From an uncultured bacterium (lineage in GTDB: Bacteria; Cyanobacteriota; Vampirovibrionia; Gastranaerophilales; Gastranaerophilaceae), in contig USHE01000060.1 in assembly GCA_900554385.1 (NCBI GenBank), forward strand, positions 1-10,238: a DNA stretch of 10,238 nucleotides, written 5' to 3'. The notes beneath the pieces were generated by a model. The model made no database searches, was not told the origin of the DNA, and worked only from the letters and a program-made list of their open reading frames with translations. The translations under genes were made by a program, and so were the position numbers. Each line of letters opens with the position of its first letter. The first letter of the stretch is position 1. This document shows, in pieces, positions 6,445-10,238 of this stretch.

Positions 6445-6657
6445 ATGGATAAAATGACGGAACATAAAAATTTCAACTTGGAAGCAATGACGGAAGCACT
6501 TGAAGCAAAAGCATTACTTGACATCTCTATCAATGTTTTTAAATCGGAAAATTTTATTGAATTTGACAGATTTCAAATAGCAATACTCCTATCTGTCAGT
6601 AAAGAAAAATTGCAAAAACTAATAAACAAACTTGACAATGAAGATATAAAAATATAA
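6445..6657 (+). CDS. Hypothetical small protein (70 aa)
   Basis: I do not recognise this protein. It is charged, largely helical in appearance and has no signal peptide or membrane segment. The second half (FDRFQIAILLSVSKEKLQKLINKL) looks like a small helical bundle or winged-helix-like segment with regular Leu/Ile spacing. It has an ideal promoter directly upstream and a strong terminator directly downstream, so it appears to be a single-gene transcript, which supports it being real despite the lack of a Shine-Dalgarno. A second in-frame ATG at 6454 is an alternative start. Shared control with the divergent HTH gene suggests a linked function, unknown in kind. Confidence 0.6.
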   Translation: MDKMTEHKNFNLEAMTEALEAKALLDISINVFKSENFIEFDRFQIAILLSVSKEKLQKLINKLDNEDIKI

Positions 6658-6660
6658 ATC

Positions 6661-6688
6661 AAAAACCGCCCCAAAAGAGGCGGTTTTT
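6661..6688. terminator. Intrinsic terminator, bidirectional
   Basis: AAAAACCGCC (6661-6670), 8-nt loop, GGCGGTTTTT (6679-6688): a perfect 10-bp stem with a U-run on either strand. It lies 4 nt after the plus-strand 70-aa gene and 23 nt after the end of minus-strand fabF, so it can end both transcripts. Confidence 0.92.
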
Positions 6689-6710
6689 ACACACACTAGG
6701 AAATATTTTC

Positions 6711-7964
6711 CTACTTCACTTCTTTGATAATAACGGTTGCGTTCTGTCCGCCAAAACCAAATGAGTTTGATAAAGCTGCGTGAACTTCAGCCTTTCTTGC
6801 TTTGTGCGGTACGTAATCCAAATCCGCAACTTTTTCATCCTGATTATCAAGATTAATAGTCGGAGGGACAAGATTTTCGTTAATCGCTTTAATACAAGCA
6901 ATACACTCAACTGCACCGGTTGCACCAAGCAAGTGTCCGTGCATACTCTTGGTAGAACTTACCATAAGTTTGGTATTCGTATTTTTATCACCAAATACTC
7001 TTGCAATTGCTTGAGATTCAGCAATATCACCCAAACCGGTACTTGTTCCGTGAGCGTTCACGTAATCAATGTCTTCAGGTTTCATACCTGCATCTTCCCA
7101 CGCAAATTTCATAGACCGGGTTGCGCCATTACCTTCCGGACAAGGAGCTACTACGTCATAAGCATCTGCTGTCTGTCCGTATCCTGCAACCTCAGCATAA
7201 ATATGCGCACCGCGTTTTTTAGCGTGTTCATATTCTTCAAGAATAAGTACGCCTGCACCCTCAGACATAACGAAACCATCTCTGTCTGCATCCCAAGGAC
7301 GAGAAGCTCTTTGTGGATCGTCATTGCGTTTTGAAAGTGTTCTTGCACTTGAAAATGCACCTATACCAACATCGCAAATTGTAGCTTCACAACCGCCTGC
7401 AACCATTATATCGGCATCTCCGCATTGGATTGCACGGAATGCATCTCCAACTGAATGAGTACCTGTTGCACAAGCTGAAACTACAACTTTGTTGATACCT
7501 TTAAAACCATATTTCATAGAAATTCTGCCTGATGCCATGTTTACAATCATCATAGGAATTGTAAACGGAGAACATTTGTTCGGTCCTTTTTCCAAAATAC
7601 GAATATGGTTTTCTTCAAAAGTTCTAAAACCACCTGCTGCAGAACTTACGATAACCCCGATTTTGTAAGGGTCAACATCGTTGACTTCTTCAAGTTTTGC
7701 ATCTTTGATTGCTTCATCAGCGGCAATCATTGCAAACTGAATAAATCTATCCATTTTTTTAGCTTCTTTAGGATCAAGATAATCCTCAGCGTTAAAGTTT
7801 TTAACTTCACCAGAAATTTTTACAACGTGTTTTGAAACGTCGATTAATTCTGATGTAGTTATTCCGCTTTTTCCTTCAACAAGACTGTGCCAAAATTTAT
7901 CAACACCTACACCAAAAGGTGAAACTGCACCCAATCCTGTGATTACTACTCTTCTTTTAGTCAT
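6711..7964 (-). CDS. fabF: 3-oxoacyl-[ACP] synthase II
   Basis: Condenses malonyl-ACP with acyl-ACP in cytoplasmic type II fatty-acid elongation. At 417 residues it has the family's usual length. The thiolase-fold active site is complete: nucleophile C165 in VVSACATGTHSVGDA, H305 in VNAHGTSTGLGD, K339 and H342 in STKSMHGHLLGATGA, and the gating loop SFGFGGQN (401-408). The N-terminal VVITGLGAVSPFG is typical. AAGGT lies 6 nt before the ATG and fixes the start. It is the last gene of the fabG-acpP-fabF run and is followed by the bidirectional terminator. It is separated from acpP by an unusually long, structured spacer. Confidence 0.97.
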   Translation of the reverse strand: MTKRRVVITGLGAVSPFGVGVDKFWHSLVEGKSGITTSELIDVSKHVVKISGEVKNFNAEDYLDPKEAKKMDRFIQFAMIAADEAIKDAKLEEVNDVDPYKIGVIVSSAAGGFRTFEENHIRILEKGPNKCSPFTIPMMIVNMASGRISMKYGFKGINKVVVSACATGTHSVGDAFRAIQCGDADIMVAGGCEATICDVGIGAFSSARTLSKRNDDPQRASRPWDADRDGFVMSEGAGVLILEEYEHAKKRGAHIYAEVAGYGQTADAYDVVAPCPEGNGATRSMKFAWEDAGMKPEDIDYVNAHGTSTGLGDIAESQAIARVFGDKNTNTKLMVSSTKSMHGHLLGATGAVECIACIKAINENLVPPTINLDNQDEKVADLDYVPHKARKAEVHAALSNSFGFGGQNATVIIKEVK

Positions 7965-8144
7965 CTTTTTACCTTTTTAAATCTAATCCGGCTTTTCTTT
8001 TGCCGCTAACATCCCGCAAATGAGCATGCTCACGGGTGAATAAACTGTTTTGATAAATGTACGAGGGAGAAAATAATATTCAATTTTCACCCTCGCATAA
8101 ATTATCAATCGAAATCGATTTACACACTTCCCGCTAGCAGAACA
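7965..8144 (-). promoter_or_regulatory. Structured acpP-fabF spacer (fabF leader)
   Basis: The 180 nt between acpP and fabF contain a series of potential hairpins. The best is CGAGGG-A-GAAAAT (8062-8074) against ATTTTC-A-CCCTCG (8083-8095), 12 bp with one A/A mismatch and an 8-nt loop. Others are CCCG..TGAG-CATG-CTCA-CGGG (8013-8036, with a 4-nt bulge), CGGC/GCCG (7989-8005) and AATCG/CGATT (8107-8120). A further pair, 8117-8128 with 8153-8162, reaches into the last acpP codons. No clear promoter for fabF and no U-run after the stems were found, so this may adjust the acpP to fabF ratio by attenuation or RNA processing; that is inference. Confidence 0.45.
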
Positions 8145-8378
8145 CTAGTTTGAGTGTGAATCAATATAATCAACTGCATCTTGAACAGTTTGAATTTTTT
8201 CAGCTTCTTCATCAGGAATTTCGCAGCCGAATTCTTCTTCGAAAGCCATTACTAATTCAACTGTATCTAATGAATCTGCACCCAAGTCAGCAGTGAAGCT
8301 AGCTTGTGGAGTTACTAAAGATTCATCAACGCTTAATTGATCTACTACAACTTTTTTAACTTTTTCTAATGTACTCAT
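8145..8378 (-). CDS. acpP: Acyl carrier protein
   Basis: Carries growing acyl chains on a 4'-phosphopantetheine arm between the fatty-acid synthesis enzymes. It is 77 residues, acidic, four-helix ACP fold. The attachment serine is S36 in LGADSLDTVELVMAFEEEF, an exact match to the ACP signature, followed by the usual C-terminal half (EIPDEEAEKIQTVQDAVDYI). GAGGT lies 8 nt upstream of the ATG. It sits between fabG and fabF as in most bacterial fab clusters and also has its own promoter, in keeping with the high amount of ACP cells need. Confidence 0.98.
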   Translation of the reverse strand: MSTLEKVKKVVVDQLSVDESLVTPQASFTADLGADSLDTVELVMAFEEEFGCEIPDEEAEKIQTVQDAVDYIDSHSN

Positions 8379-8426
8379 TCTTCTTTACCTCATTAATTAA
8401 TTGTATTACTATACATTTTCTCTCAT

Positions 8427-8455
8427 ATTATATCTGCTACAAAATTTTTTTGCAA
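8427..8455 (-). promoter_or_regulatory. acpP promoter
   Basis: Minus strand TTGCAA (8455-8450), 17-nt spacer, TATAAT (8432-8427). The predicted start near 8420 gives a leader of about 41 nt with the GAGGT ribosome site. No convincing terminator separates fabG from this promoter, so read-through from fabG is also likely. Confidence 0.75.
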
Positions 8456-8512
8456 CAAGTTTACACTTGGGGACAGATATTGTTAAAAATCTTAATCTTG
8501 TATAATCCGGTA

Positions 8513-9238
8513 TTATATAATCAAACCGCCGTCAACTTCCAAAACTTGTCCGGTTACGTAATCTGCGTCTACAGCCAAGAATTTTACGGCTTTAGCGATA
8601 TCTTCAGGTTCACCAAGACGTTTGAGCGGGATAAAATCTGTAAACTTAGAAGTATCCAAATCTTTTGTCATATCTGTATTAATAAATCCCGGTGCGATAG
8701 CATTTACTCTAATACCTCTTGAGCCGAGTTCTTTTGCAAGAGTTTTAGTCAAACCGATTAAGCCTGCTTTTGCTGCAGAGTAGTTTGCCTGACCTGCGTT
8801 TCCAGACACACCGACAACACTTGACATATTAACGATTGCACCGCTTCTTTGTTTCATCATAACTTTTACTACAGGCTGTGACACATAGAATGCACTGGAA
8901 AGGTTTGTGTTAATTACAGCGTCCCAGTTTTCGGCACTCATTCTCATAAACAAACCGTCACGGGTAATACCTGCATTATTTACAAGAACGTCAATTCTGC
9001 CAAACTTAGCGAGAATATCTTCCACGCCTTTTGCCGCCGCTTCTTTATCAGAAACATCAAACTTAAATGCTGCAGCATCTACGCCTAAACCTTTGAGTTC
9101 TTCAACAGTTTTATTTGCCGCATCTTCATTTCCTGCAAAGTTAACAGCAATATCATATCCTGCTTTTGCAAGTTCAATTGCACAAGCTTTACCAATTCCG
9201 CGGGAAGCACCCGTTACTAATGCTAATTTTTCAGACAT
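8513..9238 (-). CDS. fabG: 3-oxoacyl-[ACP] reductase
   Basis: NADPH-dependent reduction of 3-ketoacyl-ACP, the first reductive step of each elongation cycle. It is 241 residues, a classical short-chain dehydrogenase. The cofactor-binding TGASRGIG is at 9-16 and NNAG at 87-90. The catalytic set is N112, S140 in NMSSVVG, Y153 and K157 in ANYSAAKAG, and the C-terminus VTGQVLEVDGGL (228-239) is typical of FabG rather than of other SDRs. AAGGAG lies 7 nt before the ATG. It is the first gene of the fab cluster. Confidence 0.97.
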   Translation of the reverse strand: MSEKLALVTGASRGIGKACAIELAKAGYDIAVNFAGNEDAANKTVEELKGLGVDAAAFKFDVSDKEAAAKGVEDILAKFGRIDVLVNNAGITRDGLFMRMSAENWDAVINTNLSSAFYVSQPVVKVMMKQRSGAIVNMSSVVGVSGNAGQANYSAAKAGLIGLTKTLAKELGSRGIRVNAIAPGFINTDMTKDLDTSKFTDFIPLKRLGEPEDIAKAVKFLAVDADYVTGQVLEVDGGLII

Positions 9239-9267
9239 TTATTTACTCCTTCTTATTCAATATGGTG

Positions 9268-9276
9268 ATTATACCA
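9268..9276 (-). promoter_or_regulatory. fabG promoter, extended -10
   Basis: Minus strand TGGTATAAT (9276-9268): a TGn extension next to a perfect TATAAT. The -35 region is weak, as is common with extended -10 promoters. Predicted start near 9261, giving a leader of about 22 nt containing AAGGAG. It lies only about 20 bp past the end of the upstream prepilin gene. Confidence 0.65.
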
Positions 9277-9293
9277 TAAACAAAGGTTTTGCA

Positions 9294-10187
9294 CTATTTT
9301 ATAAGGGTTTTTAAAAGTTTTGTAACATTAGCTTCTTTACAGCTGTGCGGACCGTCAATTTTCAATTTTTCAGGACAATGCAGGTAATCCATATTGCCAT
9401 ATCTAATAACCCACGCTGTACAGTTACCGCTTGATTGATAATTCAAACATTCTTCCAGATAAAAAAACTGACCTGCAGGATATAAATATGGTTTTCTATA
9501 AGTAGTCCAGTTATCAGTCATGTCACGAATTTCAAATATAAAGACATCTTTACCTATTGTATTTGGCTTTTGAGAACCGTTTATATCAACGGAAATCGCA
9601 GCATACTTTCCCCACCATTTGCCATTATCAGGCTGAGCCCATGAAATCGAAAACATTGCACCATTCTTCAACAAGCCCTGATGTGCCACAGTCGGCATAA
9701 CAGAAGTTGTATTACCTTTCAGGTCGACATACTTTTTACCATTTCCACAAAAACTATAACATGATGGATTACCGCAATCTTTTATAAGCGTGAGCTGCTC
9801 CGTAATTCTTTCAAAATACAAATCACTTTGTTTTTGAGAATCACCTGTTGCTTCCCAGTTATGAATATCCTCGTACTTAACCTGAGCCATTTCTACTGCC
9901 TGCGACAAAATATTATAGGTTTGTTTTAGTTTCGTAATAGTAACTTTTTCCTGCTGTTTTTGAACGATAGCAGGCAACGTAATAGCTGCGACCACGCCTA
10001 TTATTCCTAGGGTTATGAGAACCTCAGCAAGGGTAAAGCCAAATTTCCGGCAGGGCTGGGGAGTGAAATTATCCCCAATTGTAATCGGTACTAAATTAGA
10101 CCCTGAAACAAGTTCAGGGTGACGCGGCGCGTTTGTCATTCCGAACTCGTTTCGGAATCTTGTCTTTACAGCCTCCGCGGCTTCCAT
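9294..10187 (-). CDS. Prepilin-like protein of the type II secretion / type IV pilus family
   Basis: Secreted or surface pseudopilin-like protein. The type III signal is KFG/FTLAEVLITLGIIG, with cleavage after G50 and the conserved Glu at mature position 5 (E55), followed by a hydrophobic helix. The mature part is about 247 residues, with a helical segment (to about 135), then a beta-rich, Cys-containing head (C138, C143, C147, C247, C256, C271, C283) including SVDINGSQKPNTIGKDVFIFEI (199-220). The leader is 50 residues with the first ATG (10187), far longer than usual. Residues 8-17 and 22-30 are encoded by palindromic repeat modules. The frame stays open to the window edge at 10238, so a start further upstream is possible; M17 is an alternative, and no start has a good Shine-Dalgarno. 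The exact role (pilus, secretion, adhesion) is unknown. Confidence 0.8.
   Translation of the reverse strand: MEAAEAVKTRFRNEFGMTNAPRHPELVSGSNLVPITIGDNFTPQPCRKFGFTLAEVLITLGIIGVVAAITLPAIVQKQQEKVTITKLKQTYNILSQAVEMAQVKYEDIHNWEATGDSQKQSDLYFERITEQLTLIKDCGNPSCYSFCGNGKKYVDLKGNTTSVMPTVAHQGLLKNGAMFSISWAQPDNGKWWGKYAAISVDINGSQKPNTIGKDVFIFEIRDMTDNWTTYRKPYLYPAGQFFYLEECLNYQSSGNCTAWVIRYGNMDYLHCPEKLKIDGPHSCKEANVTKLLKTLIK
10098..10123 (+). repeat. Dispersed palindromic repeat module A
   Basis: 26-bp module: AGA, hairpin CCCTGAA-ACAAG-TTCAGGG, then TGAC. It differs from the module at 10194 at a single base. On the minus strand it is read within the prepilin leader as HPELVSGS, a peptide encoded by a widespread class of dispersed bacterial repeats. 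Confidence 0.85.
10135..10160 (-). repeat. Dispersed palindromic repeat module B, inverted and diverged
   Basis: Same 26-bp plan in opposite orientation: GTC, hairpin ATTCCGAA-CTCGT-TTCGGAAT, then CT. 20 of 26 bases match the reverse complement of the module at 10194, and two stem pairs differ at both bases while still pairing. On the minus strand it encodes residues 8-17 of the prepilin frame and contains the alternative start ATG. Confidence 0.8.
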
Positions 10188-10193
10188 TTCTTT

Positions 10194-10219
10194 AGATCCT
10201 GAAACAAGTTCAGGGTGAC
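10194..10219 (+). repeat. Dispersed palindromic repeat module C
   Basis: AGAT, hairpin CCTGAA-ACAAG-TTCAGG, then GTGAC; 25 of 26 identical to module A. It lies just upstream of the first prepilin ATG and again reads HPELVSGS in the same open frame. Confidence 0.85.
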
Positions 10220-10238
10220 TATCTCCTGTCGAGACTTG

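Noticed and set aside
1882..6657. Phage-defence island
   Set aside because: Only the helicase-nuclease is suggestive; the neighbours are ssrA, a tRNA nucleotidyltransferase and small genes, with no integrase, restriction, CRISPR or toxin gene recognised.
6117..6657. Toxin-antitoxin pair
   Set aside because: The two small genes are divergent rather than co-transcribed, and neither matches a toxin family I recognise.
6780..7835. Plus-strand frames opposite fabF (6780-7334, 7605-7835) and a second minus frame at 6716-6928
   Set aside because: FabF is complete with all catalytic residues; these are out-of-frame shadows with implausible composition.
8455..8470. CAAGT/ACTTG hairpin after fabG as a terminator
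   Set aside because: Only 5 bp, and the downstream sequence is the acpP -35 region rather than a U-run after a stable G/C stem.
8369..9314. Plus-strand frames opposite acpP/fabG and the fabG upstream region (8369-8722, 8907-9314)
   Set aside because: Antisense to intact fab genes and their promoters, with no ribosome binding sites.

Overview
The window looks like a low-GC, diderm (outer-membrane) bacterium, most likely a gut Vampirovibrionia/Melainabacteria relative of the Gastranaerophilales type. This rests on four things. The tmRNA tag opens Ala-Asn-Asn as cyanobacterial tags do. There is a TolC-family outer-membrane protein. There is a type II secretion-style prepilin with the leader Lys-Phe-Gly/Phe-Thr-Leu-Ala-Glu. 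Short palindromic dispersed repeats that translate as HPELVSGS are present. The lineage is an inference; no database search was possible.

Left part (1-1418): a minus-strand TolC-family gene starts at 897 and runs off the left edge. Its last ~35 codons are not TolC but the N-terminal part of IspE (RSDGYHEV motif and following residues), so the frame is an in-frame TolC-IspE chimera, either a real rearrangement or an assembly join. Upstream of it, 898-1418 is a non-coding tract holding a 5'-less ORF remnant, what looks like a decayed dispersed repeat and an 11-bp inverted repeat.

Middle (1419-6120): a one-piece tmRNA (ssrA, minus) with its own promoter. Next is a 1034-residue Upf1-like SF1 helicase with a C-terminal Vsr-like nuclease domain (minus). 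Divergent from it across only 42 bp is a class II tRNA nucleotidyltransferase (CCA-adding family, plus). A divergent pair of small genes follows: an 81-aa HTH-like protein (minus) and an unrecognised 70-aa protein (plus). The 82 bp between them carry a consensus TTGACA-17-TATAAT promoter and two copies of the palindrome AATTATAATT 33 bp apart. A strong hairpin at 6661-6688 separates the plus-strand small gene from the fatty-acid genes and can serve both strands.

Right part (6711-10238): a minus-strand type II fatty-acid synthesis cluster in the order fabG, acpP, fabF. FabG reduces 3-ketoacyl-ACP, AcpP carries the chain and FabF elongates it. fabG and acpP have their own recognisable promoters; fabF follows a structured 180-nt spacer. 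Upstream of fabG is a prepilin-like gene whose long N-terminal leader is made of dispersed palindromic repeat modules read in frame; its true start may lie beyond the right edge.

No rRNA, tRNA, CRISPR, transposase or phage structural gene was seen. The most unusual items are the TolC-IspE chimera, the covarying repeat modules forming a prepilin leader, and the twin-palindrome divergent promoter.
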